A stretch of DNA of 64,000 nucleotides from Climacteris rufus (taxonomy: Eukaryota > Chordata > Aves > Passeriformes > Climacteridae). Where the stretch lies: positions 273,606 to 337,605 of the forward strand of contig VZRZ01007358.1 in NCBI GenBank assembly GCA_013398175.1. The letters run 5' to 3'. This document shows, piece by piece, positions 26,001 through 38,800 of the stretch. The number at the start of each line of letters is the position of its first letter. The stretch's first letter is position 1. The position numbers and the translations under genes were made by a program. The notes under the pieces were generated by a model. That model was not told the origin of the DNA, made no database searches, and was given only the letters and a program-made list of their open reading frames with translations.

Positions 26001-29000
26001 GGAAGGGAATAATTACTTACTTATGTCTTTCTCTGCTGACCTCTCTGGAGGATGAAATGAGCAGCCTCTGAAGGGAGGCTGGCCCAGTCCTTAGACAGGA
26101 AGGGTGACAACTGCACTAGTAGGTTTCGGGCATGGAGAATGATTTTAAAGATCCAAACTTCAAAGGTCTCACTGAGGGGAGAGTTCAAACTCAAAATTTC
26201 TCCCCTATGGAGGGTGGAAAGCTACTAATGCAATCACTCATGTTTCTAGCAATCACTCACCCTTCAGACAGAGCTGAGGCACCAGGAATTGCCTGTCACA
26301 TCCTACAGTCTAAATAAACCTCAGACTGCCAAGAGGAAAGTTGTTACAAACCTCGGCAATTTTCTTCGGATTTCTTTAGATCACTTCTTCAAAGAATCTC
26401 TCTGTAGGCAATAGGTACAGGTGCAGGCAGCCAATACAGGATTCCTCTTTCTCCCCACCAGCAACAACCTCTTCCCAATTATGTGCATCACCAATAACCT
26501 GAGAAAGCTGGGCAGAGCACTGATGAAACTGGGCAGAGTTAAATGGATAAAATGCACAAGTTGGTAGCACACTTATAGCTGAAGTGGTACAGATGAATGA
26601 TGAAGTACTGTCTTGGTCTCTACAAACCCTGCATGGAGGATCCCTCAGACCTCTCAGACACGCTCATCCTGCTCAGTGTCAAGCACAGACACCCAGGGAG
26701 TGTGAGCTTATCTTGATGAATTCAAATTAATAAAAAAAGAATGGAACTACTTTGAGCCTGGGCTCACACTTAGCACCACTGGAAGAGATGAACCTGAAGC
26801 ATCCTCCTCACAGATGTCAGCTAAAAGATTCAAGCTCTTAAATCCAGCATTTGGCATTTCCATCATCTCAGGAAGCGGTGCTGCCTTTTCAGTGCAAATG
26901 CAGCACAAAGGTTGTTATCCCACAGCTGCCAGACTCGATACCAAGGCACAGACACCAGCTTGTAAGCTTCCCAGGGAGAAGACACAATCTTTTCAATACA
27001 TCTTCCTGTAACATCAGATTTTTCTTACCAGCATGATTTCACTGGTACAGTCCAATCTGAATATTTCTTAACAGTTTTTTAAGATCTTGTGCATCATGCA
27101 ATCAGCTAAAAAGAACGAGTAGAACAGCTAATAAATTACAGATTTAAGGTGGAAAGTAGGAGCAGTTTATGCTGGAAAACATAACTGCAGGACAATTTAT
27201 CCTTGTCCTTGCTAAATATGGAATGGGGAATGCAGTCAGGGCTTGATATCCTTAAACTTCTAATAGAAAAAAATCTCTGCCATAGTTCGTGTAGACAGCA
27301 ATAACACAGAACTATCAGGATTTTCTCAGAGTTTGGACAGCCTCACACTGAAGTCCCTAAGATTATAAAACTGGAAAGTGGGAGGGCAAGGAGCACACAC
27401 ACAGAGAATGTCTAAAGTAATTTTCCCAGTGACTGACAAACACAGTACTGAATTTCTTAGGGACTTGAATGGCTGGAGCTGAAGTTAAGCTTCACTAGAG
27501 CTATATTTAGTTTTGCAAAAATACAAATTATGAAACACTTTCTTCCCAGTTACTAATGCAGTGTGACAGGAAACAATTATTTGCTCAGTGTCTAATGTTA
27601 CCTTTGGTGAAGATCTAGCTTGCAGAAATTGTATATTGCATAATATAGAACCAAAATGATATTCTGCAAATCAGTGAGAAAACTTATTTAAGAAGATGAA
27701 GCAGCATTTGATTTGCACACCAGCTACCCTCGTCTTAGCTATGCAGACGGAGTTAGTGCTGAGGCATCTTCTGCTGTGATAATAAACTACAAAGCAAGTT
27801 TATTTTCCAAACAGTACATTAATTTATTCAAGAACTCTGCAGATATCTAAAGAATATCATGGTTCCTCCAAAGTGTAAAACAGAGCTGGGCACAAGGACA
27901 GAACAATTAAAATAAAAATAAAATCCATCTTTTATGATTTCAAGTGCCAGTTTATCTCCATGAAAAATGCAATTCTGTGTCACAAGGGAGCTCTCAGCTC
28001 AGCAATCGCTTCACTCTTCAATGTCTACAAAACACAAAAGACAACAAAATGCATGATTCACATGAAGGACTAGTTAGACCTTGGAGAACCAAGCCATGAT
28101 TGTATAGAGGAATCCCACGTGTTTCAGAAGGGCTCAAAAGGCTGCACTCGAAAAATCCTAGGCATGTGAAGGAAGAAACTCTTCTCCTGCCTACTACAGC
28201 AAGAATGCCAACTAACAGGCTTGGAGTTTCTAAGCCATCCAACACAGCATCCTTACACAGTAAGGAAGTTAGAAAGAATACCACTGCACAAACACATCCT
28301 TTCTTCTGGCAGCACCGGGCAAATACTTGCCAGGCCCTTTGCTATACTGAGTCACATGAGTGTTTCTAGAGCTGGAGGAACTGACATTTCGTGCTTGGCT
28401 TAACTAAGACGCAGTATAAGCAGAGAGATGCACTGAGTATTGGTGTTGTGATGTGCCGGTGACCTTTCCAGTTGCAGATCCCTTTGAGATGGAAGGCAGA
28501 TGAGCCCTTGGCACCATCTGAAAGACCATCAACAGCTAAGATTTCTTCAGCCAAAGCAGGACTACTAAAATAAATGCATATCTTTGCCTAACCTTCCACA
28601 GCTTTCTTCTGTGGGGAATAAAAAAAAACAAAGAGCTGATCAACGTTTGGTTTCTTGATACTGGTTTTTAGAAGATTATCAGTTATTTTGATAGTAAGTT
28701 CTTGGAGCAGGTCAAACATGGAAATGTGAGAGTTCTGAGCAAAAAGCAAACAAACCTCTCAAAGATTTCTTAAGACATTCTGGACAATCTCTTTTACCTG
28801 CAAGCGCCAGGCATGACTAATTTTGATGAGTAAGTTACAAGGATTTCCAGGGAGAAATAACACCTCCACTACTCCCACTTGTATAAATCTAGGAACATTG
28901 CTTATATGCTCTATCTTCTTTGAGGATCCCGTGGTAAGGGGAAAAATTCATGCCCCACCTTGGACAACTCAAGGTTTGACCACGAATTTTACGTCAGATG

Positions 29001-31801
29001 CCCATAAGGTCCCTGCCTATGTTTTACTTGCTACATGTTTTCTATAATAAAGTAATTCCTACAGTGCTTTCTATATTGATCAGCAAAACCTGGGCTGAGT
29101 CAAAGACTTATTTTGTCTGTGCTGCTGGAGGGAGGGGGGCTAAATTTTTTCAGATATATCCAACTGACACACTACCATTTTATCCAAGCACAGCTGTACA
29201 TCTCACCCCCATTTCCGATAGCGTCAAAGGAGCAGGAACAATCACAGATCCGCATCATTTGGGTAGAGGAGCACATCAATATTCAGCCCACAGATCTTGC
29301 TAGTACCAAAGGGCAGCAGCTACGTCATCTTGTTCAGAGATGTACCAGATTAAAGGCTTTCCTCCATTTCAGTAGTACTGACACAGCCTGGCTGGTGGGC
29401 CAATACACACGAGCCTGATAAAACAAGAAGCGGCTGAAGCTCTTCATGGAGCTGATAAAACATCAGTGAATTTTCTCACTACTCACGTTATTCCTGTACA
29501 TGTAACACTACAGAGCAACACACTCCATGACTAAACAGGAATAGTCGCTGTCAATGTTTACTGAAGAGACCAGACTGGACTTTCAGCAGTCAAGCACACA
29601 TAAGCCACATTCACCTTCTAGATTCCCAGAATCTTTTAAGTCATTATATGACTCTACATTGCTCCTTGACTGTTCTCTCAAAAGAGAGGATGCAAAGCAA
29701 AACAAGGCTCTAGCTTGGAACAAGATGACCAATTACCCTGGAAGAGACTCATTTTCACTGGAAATCTCATTTCGCACCTTCTCTAACTGCTCCAAAGACT
29801 CATCCACTCGCCCTATTCGTCATGGTGCTAAAATAACCAGTAGGAAAAGTAGGAACATTCTTTGTGATACAGGTTCTCACGTAGCACCTTCTCTCCCCCT
29901 CTCAGAGTATTGAGCTTTTAAGCAAATGTATAAAATGAATGGAGTCTTGAAGAACTTACAGAGGTTTACTGAATGAGGAAACAGAGATGACTGGCATACA
30001 AATTATTATTAGCTACTAAGTAATCAAAGGGATAAAGACACACGTTTCAGGAATTAAGAGTAGCTAATTATTAGTAATTAGGATTAGAGTTACTCTTTTT
30101 AAGAAATTCACTACAGCCTAAACATCAGAAAGCGTCTTTTCTTGCATACAGAGTAAGGGGTACTGGATAGGATGCTTGAAGGATGGATCTCTTTTCATCC
30201 AAAGCATCCATTCCCTAAACAGCCACACCAACCTTGGAGTCTGCCAGAGGTAAACCAGAAGGAATATTTCATTCTATACACAAGATCTCAAAATCCCAGC
30301 TCACTACATTGTAGAAACCACAGTTAACTGTTGTCTCAGAAAAACCTGTGCTGATTCTCAACCAGCTTGGAAAAGAGAAAAAGAACAGAACATGGTTGCT
30401 GCCACTTTGTCCAGGACAACGTAAAAAGAAGCACTCTCCAAGCGCTGCTCCAGTGGCTCGCCACCTCCTCTTTTGCAAGTTTTTAATTCCACATCAAGCT
30501 GTACAGAATTGACTTTAAGAGAATCTCGAAAACTTTGAAGGATGAAGCAAGAAAAAACCACACAGGTATTTGTCAACATTGGAAGAGCAGAACAGCTCTA
30601 GCACTGGGGGGCAGAAAAAAGAGATCTGTACGAGTGCGTTACTACGCAAACTTCTAAGGGTGACACCAACAGGACAGACAGCATGAAGTCAGGACTAGGA
30701 CTGTTCTTCTGAGGATTAGCAGCTCTCAGCCCAGTGGCTTACTCCACTGTAATGAAAAAAAGACTTGTGTTACAAGAAACATTACAAAATTAACGCAATG
30801 CAATGGAACGGTTTGATTGGTTTTAATCCATCACTGATTCAGACCAAGTTCACATCAGCGTTGCCACAACTGTGTCCTCCATTGCACTGAAGAGCTGATG
30901 TTTATCTCTCTACAAGGCTTTAAACGCAAAGCCCAAAGACCCATAAGAATGCATTAACATTGGAAAATTAGCAGCAATGTTCAAACCAGTGAACTGCTAC
31001 TAGCAAACCCCACCCTAAGTATAATCCAGCTTTAACACCTTTATGAAACTGTAAGGTATTTTTCTTACCACCTCCTCTAAACGAGTAACAAAAAACAGAA
31101 ATAGCATCAGTCTGCATGAACTGAACAGGTTTTCCTTTCAGCAGCAGCAATGCTACCGTCCCAGACAAGAGCTGGAATTCCAACAGTCATTACACTGGAA
31201 CATCCAATCCCTACCAAAGGTGAGATGCAGCTTAAAACTGAAATACAAATGTCTAAAGTGAACATAGATTAACACATTTACTCTATCACATATTCATTAC
31301 TACAGAGCATCTATTACAGATGCATATTAAATGTGGATGAATATACTCACGAAGTCTAGACAAGCATATTTTCAATAAACAGCTTTCCCCACTCCCATAC
31401 CAGTATTATCATAAATTATAATCCCCAATGAGTGATCTCCTATAACAGAAAGTATTAAAATAAAGAGCACTTTAAAAAGTTATTTACAATACAAACACTC
31501 TAATTTTTGCTTAGTAAAATAAGCCAAAATTCTGTCTCAGAAATGCTTGTACTTCAATTTTATGTAAGTAAATAAAGCACCAAAATTTGAACATATTGAT
31601 AATAGTAAAATAAATGCACTACACATGTATTTTGCTCTACCATTTCACCTCAATACCATCATGTCCTGAAATGCAAACAACACTACACCACAGATTCCCA
31701 CGCTACTTCTAATGGCTGCATCAGCATTACATATTTAGATGTATGTTAAAAGTACCAAATACTACAATAACAATGACCAGCTTTGGAAAGTCAGAGTTCT
31801 T
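26001..31801. other. non-coding stretch, no gene recognised
   Basis: Ordinary non-coding DNA becomes steadily more AT-rich to the right. Open frames reach 119 codons (29554-29913 plus) and none is recognisable. No tandem or dispersed repeat was identified. Confidence 0.6.
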
Positions 31802-31842
31802 ATTTCTTGTAATCACAAATACAAGAAATCATGATTTCTTGT
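31802..31842. repeat. overlapping hairpin and perfect palindrome
   Basis: Three copies of an ATTTCTTGT word alternate in orientation. ATTTCTTGTA (31802-31811) pairs with TACAAGAAAT (31820-31829) across an 8-base loop. Immediately after, 31821-31842 is a perfect 22-bp palindrome centred on CATG that reuses the middle arm. Alternative hairpins are therefore possible. Template-switch mutation at a replication fork can create this sort of structure. No protein site is implied. Confidence 0.85.
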
Positions 31843-34695
31843 GATCCTGTGAGATGCTTATATAAACAACACAGAATAAAAGAAATTCTCAGATACAAGA
31901 ATTTATCTTTTCACATTGTGAAGTTTTTCCTTGAGAAGCAAAATAAATACTTAAACATATACTTAAATCATGTCCTAACATACTTAGTAAAATTAGGTTT
32001 ATTTTTTTAAAGCATTACAAAATATTTTATGTATTTGTAAAGATGCGTAACATTTAAAAGAATCTATATATCAAAAGTATTCAAATTTATGTTCAAAAAA
32101 CCTATATTTGCTTGCCATGTCTTCAAGAAAGGCAAAACACCAGATGAAACAGCTGAAAGCAATGTACTAAACCAACTCTAAATAGTGACTGAACTTTTGA
32201 CTTTTTTCCTAATTTCAGTTTATCCAGTTAATTCAATTCAAAGTTTTCCTCAAAAGAAGAAATCAATTAAGAAATAACACAGCAGAAATCTTTATTTTCA
32301 TTTTCCACTCCAGATATAAACACTAAGTTCAAGGCGATGAGATCTACCACTTACAAAATCCTCCAGGGCCAAAACTATTTTCCAGTCACTATCTAGAATT
32401 AATACCGTAAGTATTTTAAAACTTGAAAGCTGTCCCTTACCAATTCAGAAAGCAAAATGCCCTTCATTTTATTTTTATTTATGTACCTACTAAATTTAAG
32501 AAAAACTTTGCTAAAAATTCAATACTTTTTCATGCATTTTAACTGAATTCAAATTTTTACATTAATACAACTATATATGCAGCACTCAATATATGTCAAA
32601 CAACTGTTTTACCATCAAAAATACAAAGTACCTGAATGCTTATTTGGCATAGTCAGACAATTACAACATATACTTATAAGGTTGACAAAAGGTGTTACCT
32701 TACCGTAAAAGCTGTACTTAGCAGTAAAAATCAAGGCAATCTAATAATTACCAAACTACTAATAATTAACTTCCCCTTTGAGAAATGTAACAAAGTAAGA
32801 TCAAAGGAACTGATTTACTTCAAAGTTTCTGCTTGATTTACATCATTATTTAAATCATGTTCCAGAGAATGAGATATTTATTACAAAGTAGCAAGAAAAA
32901 AAAAAAAAAAAAGGTGTGGAAATATTTAATGAACTCTGACAATGTTCTCTATTTTTAGCACCATCTCAAAATCACCATATATTTGGCAGAAATACTCCTG
33001 AAGGTCCTTGAGATATCCTACTGGTTTTGTAGCTGATAATCTTTACTTTTAGAATACTCAGATGGGGTAAAACTCAAGAGTGAGTTATTTTACAATTACT
33101 TGGGAGCTGGGAAGGCTGGGATGCTAGAATAGATTTCAGCATATCCCTAACCATGCTGGAATTGTGCTCCTGCTGGTGCACTGAAAACTTCTAAGCATCT
33201 CCTAGGATCATCCATGCACCAGCAAGGAACATCTGAATGACACTTCAGAGCCCACAGTGGGATTAAGCAAAACATCCCAGAGCTCCAACACAATCTTTTA
33301 CTGATGAGGGAGAGAAAGAGAGAAAGGAAGGAGGACAACTTCTTATCGCTGTCATGGTATTTTTCCTTTATTAGAGGAATTAAAGAATTATGAGAAATGT
33401 ACAAAGTTAATGCAGACAAATGATTTTTTTTTATCTCACTAGTATTTTAATTAAAATCTTTTGTCATGTCTGCTAAGCAAGTTCAAAGTATTGCAATGCA
33501 GTAGCAATGGTAACACAGTAGTCTTGTTATGCTTGGAGGAAAAAAAAAGTTTTCAACTTTTACCAATTCAGTGACTGTAATTACTAGAGGAATAAATCAA
33601 ATTTATAGCAGACAAACACAGGACACAATCATTTTTTTGTGCAGCCATAAATGAGTTTGTTTTCGTAGCAATGTGATAAAGTTTAACATTTTCTGCATGT
33701 CAGACAGACTATTCTGATAATATTCTTTACATTTCCTCCTTATTAACGAGATGAAAAAATTGCTATTAAGATATTCAAGTCATCACAATACATCCTGTTG
33801 CTGGGTAAGCTTCAACAAAACTGTAAAGTATTTTTTCTACCCACATTAACACAATAAATGCATAGCCAGAATTCTTACTTCAGTATTAGACAATATTCTG
33901 TTCTTGCAAAATATCAAGAGGTAGAATTCAGCAAATTATGGCAAATCAGTTGCTCTTTTTAAAAATAAAAATCTGTTCAGAATTCTGCAACAGGGGACAC
34001 AAAAGCAGTTTTATGTTTCATTACATCCAAAGATTTTTTTTTCCATTTAACTGAATGCTAGACAAAAAAAGTTGGCTTTTTTTTTCATCCTGCCAAACAC
34101 TACCTCTGCTATTTAAAAGTGTTTTCACATCTCCACTTTCACTACTAGCCTTTTGTGAAGAACAATTTCTGATTGCTAGGCTATTTTTCATTTGCCTACC
34201 TCTACTCATAAAAAGAAGGAAGCATGTAAAATAGAAGACTTGATAGATTTAAAAAACTTGAATAGCTTACATATGTAAACTGATTAGGGTTCTGCAAAAC
34301 CTGAAAGTAATGTTATCGAAACATGGGATTGCTTTGGCAAACAATGGCACTACTAACCACGGAAAAGCTCAGGCACTCACTGGCATCAAACCACAGCAGC
34401 ACACCATGAACACAAGCGATTTGTTTACTTGGATGTTGGTTTTGAAGAGTAAATATGTACACGTATACGCACATATGCATTTGAGCACATATACAAAGGC
34501 TGTCTGTAATCAAATCAGCCTATAGCTCCTACTTGAAAGAAGAATTTTTATGAGACTGCCTAGCTTAAGTCAGCAAAATAGTTTGGACCAAGTTGTAGGA
34601 GAGTTCTTCATTTACAAATTTCAGTTTCTCCTCGATATGGTCTGAAAAATGACAATGGAAAGATACAACGTTCAATACTGCAGGTAGAGTGTCAC
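31843..34695. other. AT-rich non-coding stretch
   Basis: This is one of the most AT-rich parts of the window, with many A/T runs, including a T9 run near 34076-34084. No exon-like frame exceeds 90 codons. A purine block of GA words lies at about 33307-33333. Confidence 0.6.
32896..32912. repeat. poly-A run of 17
   Basis: A pure run of 17 A. It could be the relic of a retroposon tail on the plus strand, but nothing retroposon-like is recognisable upstream, so a plain mononucleotide microsatellite is the safer reading. Confidence 0.9.
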
Positions 34696-34772
34696 CCGCG
34701 GTGAGAGATGGCTGAGCGATGCCACCGCAACGGGAAGGATGGCTCCGAAAATGTTTCTGCAGGATCGCTGCG
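34696..34772. other. small CpG cluster, possible short exon
   Basis: Eight CpG dinucleotides lie in 76 bases inside strongly AT-rich DNA. On the plus strand an ATG at 34708, in a favourable start context (G at -3, G at +4), opens a 48-codon frame to a TAA at 34852-34854, beginning MAERCHRNGKDGSENV. On the minus strand the cluster is bounded by an acceptor-like TCTTTCCGCAG and a donor-like GTGACA, giving a 72-base putative exon (34696-34767) open in all three phases. Neither product is recognised. The two readings exclude each other, and both may be wrong. Confidence 0.4.
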
Positions 34773-35728
34773 GAAAGACCTTTATCAGCTAGTGACTATA
34801 AATTTATTTTCTGCTAAGGAACCTTCTGGCATAATGTGCACAGAAAGGACATAAAAGGCAATCTGTCTGCCAATGAAACTAAAAAGTGAATGTGAAGGCA
34901 GGAGAGGCACTGTGTTTTGTTGAAATATGTAGATGTGCCACTTAGATCTCCATGTGTGCCACCTCCTGACACCAAAGGGTGAAATGTTCTGATCTCTGCT
35001 GACAATATTTATACTGAGAAAGCCTCCAGTATTTCATTCAAATTTCCTAAATGCCCATCAACTTTTCTCCAGGAGCAAGGGAGCCGAGTGAGAGTCCTCT
35101 GCAAGAGTGGCGAAGGCAATGGAGCCTGTAGACCATCTCGCCAGCATCACTCATTTCCATCTCAGCATCTCACCGATCTACTTCCAGAAGACAACTGAGG
35201 ACAACGAAACGAAAATTCACCTTGTTAACTACAGCAAAAAAATCACATAAAATCCCTCACAAGGACCACTGCAGCCTGCATAACTGGCTGGGCAGAAGGC
35301 CAGCATCACCTGCGCTGCTGGCCAAGGCACATGGACACTATGACTCTGCTTCTGCCTGCTGACAGCTTGAGCAAGCAAATCATCCAGAAATAAGTTCTAG
35401 TTTTTTTAGCTTTCTTCTCACTTCTCACAGATGATTTATGTAACTTGCAATATTAAATAAAAGAATGCAACCATGTCCTTTACAAACAGGTTTTCTTTGA
35501 AAGCAACAAAATAACCATTACCCTCTAATCTAATAAAGCCATTAAACAAAACCAGTAACATTCCATCAAAAGCACAGGCAGAATTCCTATCCCAAATTCA
35601 TCAGATGCATGCACAGAAAAAAAATTAGGACCTCTGCAATAAAACTCAGTTTTCAACAAGACAATACTAAAATGTAATTAGCTAAATATTTTAAAATACA
35701 AATATTAAGTAAAACCGAAGGAAGACAG
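34773..35728. other. non-coding stretch, no gene recognised
   Basis: A mixed stretch. About 35060-35390 is somewhat richer in G+C and holds no long frame. The remainder is AT-rich. No repeat family was recognised. Confidence 0.55.
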
Positions 35729-35845
35729 AATCTGAAGGGCAATGGATCTAAAATACACTTTTAAATATTTAACCAATTCTTTTCCTGGGGTCATGGGATC
35801 TAAAGGGCAATGGATCTAAAGATACACTTCTAAATATTTAAGTCA
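35729..35845. repeat. tandem duplication, 68-bp period
   Basis: Two direct copies lie at 35729-35776 and 35797-35845, offset by 68 bases. Both contain AAGGGCAATGGATCTAAA followed by TACACTT and TAAATATTTAA. I count only about three differences, one of them a one-base indel, over roughly 45 aligned bases. The low divergence suggests a fairly recent duplication, so copy number may vary in the population. Confidence 0.9.
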
Positions 35846-38800
35846 GTTTTTCCCCTGAATTTTTATCATCTTATTAACATAAGTTTATACATTTTGTATA
35901 ATAAGTTTGTGCATTACAATGTTTTTTCAATTGTTTAATCTTCCTATTTCTGTTTTTTAAACATCCAGCAATCGCTCAAGCCTCTGGGCGTATTTATTTT
36001 AATTAAATACAACAAAACCGAGTGAAAAGCTTTTGCATTTTCTGAAAGAGAAGACCACTCAGAATTTTCCTCGCTGTGTCGCAATAGAGATCTGTCAGAT
36101 ACATCCCCAGAGTAACCCTGCCAAAGACAATAGCTGTGCCAGCAGCAATTTGTCTGCGTTGAGAAGGCAAACGTTTAACAAACAAAATAAAACAAAGAGT
36201 AATTTAATATTTGTATTGTGTTTGCACAAAGAAGTGCTGATCAGAGCAAATACTGAATGCCCGGGATGGCACCTTCCTCCCTGTACCCATACGAGGGCAC
36301 ACTCCCAGACCCCAGATGCAATGGGGGATGGACAAGGTCTGGGACAGACTGATACTCCAGCTCTACAGTTCCACCTTTACTTCTCTTTGAGCAATCAAAA
36401 GCATCTGCTTTTATTCCATAAAGATGGATATCGACATACTTTGGCAAAAGACCTGTCTCTCATCAAAACCCAAGCAAGACTGCACACCAGATCGCTTCAC
36501 TCGCACGCCGGCCAGTTCTCACTCCAGCAGCAGGCTGGCAAAGCATCACTTCCTTCCTCAACAATTCCAGCTCATATACCTATGTGTGAGTCTTAACTCC
36601 ACCCTGCATTCACCAGCTTCCTGTGTTTTTACTTTTTGTAAAGGTACACTCAAAAACCTGTGGTGAAACCAACTCATACGTGGGGGCCAGGCTATGTTCT
36701 CCTGGAAGCAGGTAATGCCAAGCTCTGCCTTCTCTTCACCCCCCATTTACTCCCACTATCAGAACAGTGCAGTTCAAAACAGAAGGTAAACAGAAAGGCT
36801 CAAGAGGCTTCCTCCCAGTATCCAGCAAGAAAAGTATCTTCTCAATATTTATGCCTTTTCACTGCAACCCATTTCTTCCATGACAAAAGGCTGCTTTTGA
36901 GGTAAACTCCTTGCACTGCATTAGAGTAACAGACTCCAACAGCACTACAGATACTGCTAAAGAGGTTTTCTAAAATCCTGCACAGATATGCAGGAACTGC
37001 ACATGCAAGGAAGAAAACAGGATCTCCTTTAGCCCACTACTCCAATGGTGTACAAATTCAATGTAGACAAAGGCAGACAACACTCAAAAAACGTGCTACT
37101 GCTTTAGAATGTTATTTCGTAATATTAGTAATTACCTACAGAATACAGTGGTATTTGATGAAGGCTTTTTTTTTAAACAAGTTTATACCTATGAGAAGTT
37201 TTTCACCAAGCTCACCATTTTATCAAAATGCAAATGCAAATTCAAAATAAATTGCAAGGCAGTATTTTAGGGAGGCTACTTTTGTTCACATATATGGATC
37301 TAGTTACTGAATACAAGCCAAGTTTAACAACAGGAGTAACAAATAAACAACTTCACATCATACAAATTGTCCTGCAGTTTTGGGAAATAACCTAGAAGGA
37401 GCCTACTTCACAAGACTCTAGACTACTTAGAAATTACTTCTCTTCAAAGTCTGAAGAAAACTAAGGGACAAGCAGTACTCTTCTTCTCAAACACAGTTAT
37501 CCATGTAGTGCTCCTGAAACTCACAGAATATTCCTTCCCACTCTCCTTTACACTACTTTAAAGTTATATTTACTTTAACTCCATTTCTTCTATGCTAACA
37601 GAAAGCCTTTCTGGATATTAGGTTTCAGCCTCAATTTCACATCTTTATATGTTTCACCTAATTCTCAGGCTTCCCCTCACCAATTGTAGAGATCTGGAGA
37701 AGTAATTTCCCAGAGTGAATTACTTATTAAAAAGCAAACATAGCAATGAAAGAGCCCAAACTAGGCACTGTGAGAGGCCAAAGTAATAATTTCAGCCCTG
37801 TGATCTCTCCCAGATAGCCAACAAAGGGGCAATTACAGAATAACACCAAGATACAGCTCACATTTTGGGAGGATTTCACCCAGAAACATGCTGCTAATAT
37901 TCACATTTAAGATCTCCCAGGGTCCTATTACTTCTTTCTTTTTCAATAACATACAGGATTTCTCTGGCATTCAAAACAAAATCAAGCCTTAACAATCCAC
38001 ATTTTCCCCAAATTTGCTTCCTTTTAATTGTGATAATACAAAATTTCACGCTGAACTATTCAGCTATCTACCTGGCCAATTCTACAGCCGTATTCATATC
38101 CTGGGTGAATCACATTTAGAAAATTATACATAAACATGGTGTGACATTCTGTCAAGTTATCTTCAATTACGTGATTCCATACTTTAAAAAGACCTGAAAA
38201 TAGTTAAGTCATTTGGAAACTCAATCCTGGGATGGATGTCTAAAAAGTGCCAGAGAAACAACCTGATCATTTGAAAAGCTTCCAAGGGGGTTACAACTCC
38301 TCACTTCCTTAAACCTCAGTGTTTTGGTTCCCAAGCATCCACTCTTGTGGGTGTTGGGAGTGCTGCAGGGACAGAATGGACTCTTGCAAGGGCACCAGGA
38401 TCAATGTGCCTTCTCTGAAAATCAGTCTGTCATTTAGAAGCAAACTGCCCTAACAAACAAGCCCCACTCAGATACTACATCTGTATTACCTTTGTTTCAT
38501 GGCTACCCATTATTATCCAGTTTGCTTTCTTCCATTCCCAAACTTTCAGAAGGAAGAAGTACTTAGAAAAGAAAAACAAACAAACAAGAAAGTATTGAAA
38601 ACTCCAGCAGGGAGGATTACACTTGCAAAGTATTAACCCAGCAAAGTACACCTGACATGACAGTGGTGCACATCAAGGCCAGAGCACTGCCTTGCCCACG
38701 GATATCACAAACTCCTCCCTCCTCTCAGTTTCCAATCATGCTAAAAAAAAATACAGGACAAGCAAAAAAACCCACAGCTCAGTTTTCTCCTCTGATAAAT

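Noticed and set aside
36033..36596. Longest open frame in the window, 187 codons, plus strand
   Set aside because: There is no recognisable domain, signal or splice site, and frames overlap on the other strand. A rough estimate with a stop every 17-20 codons over both strands makes a frame of this size only mildly surprising.
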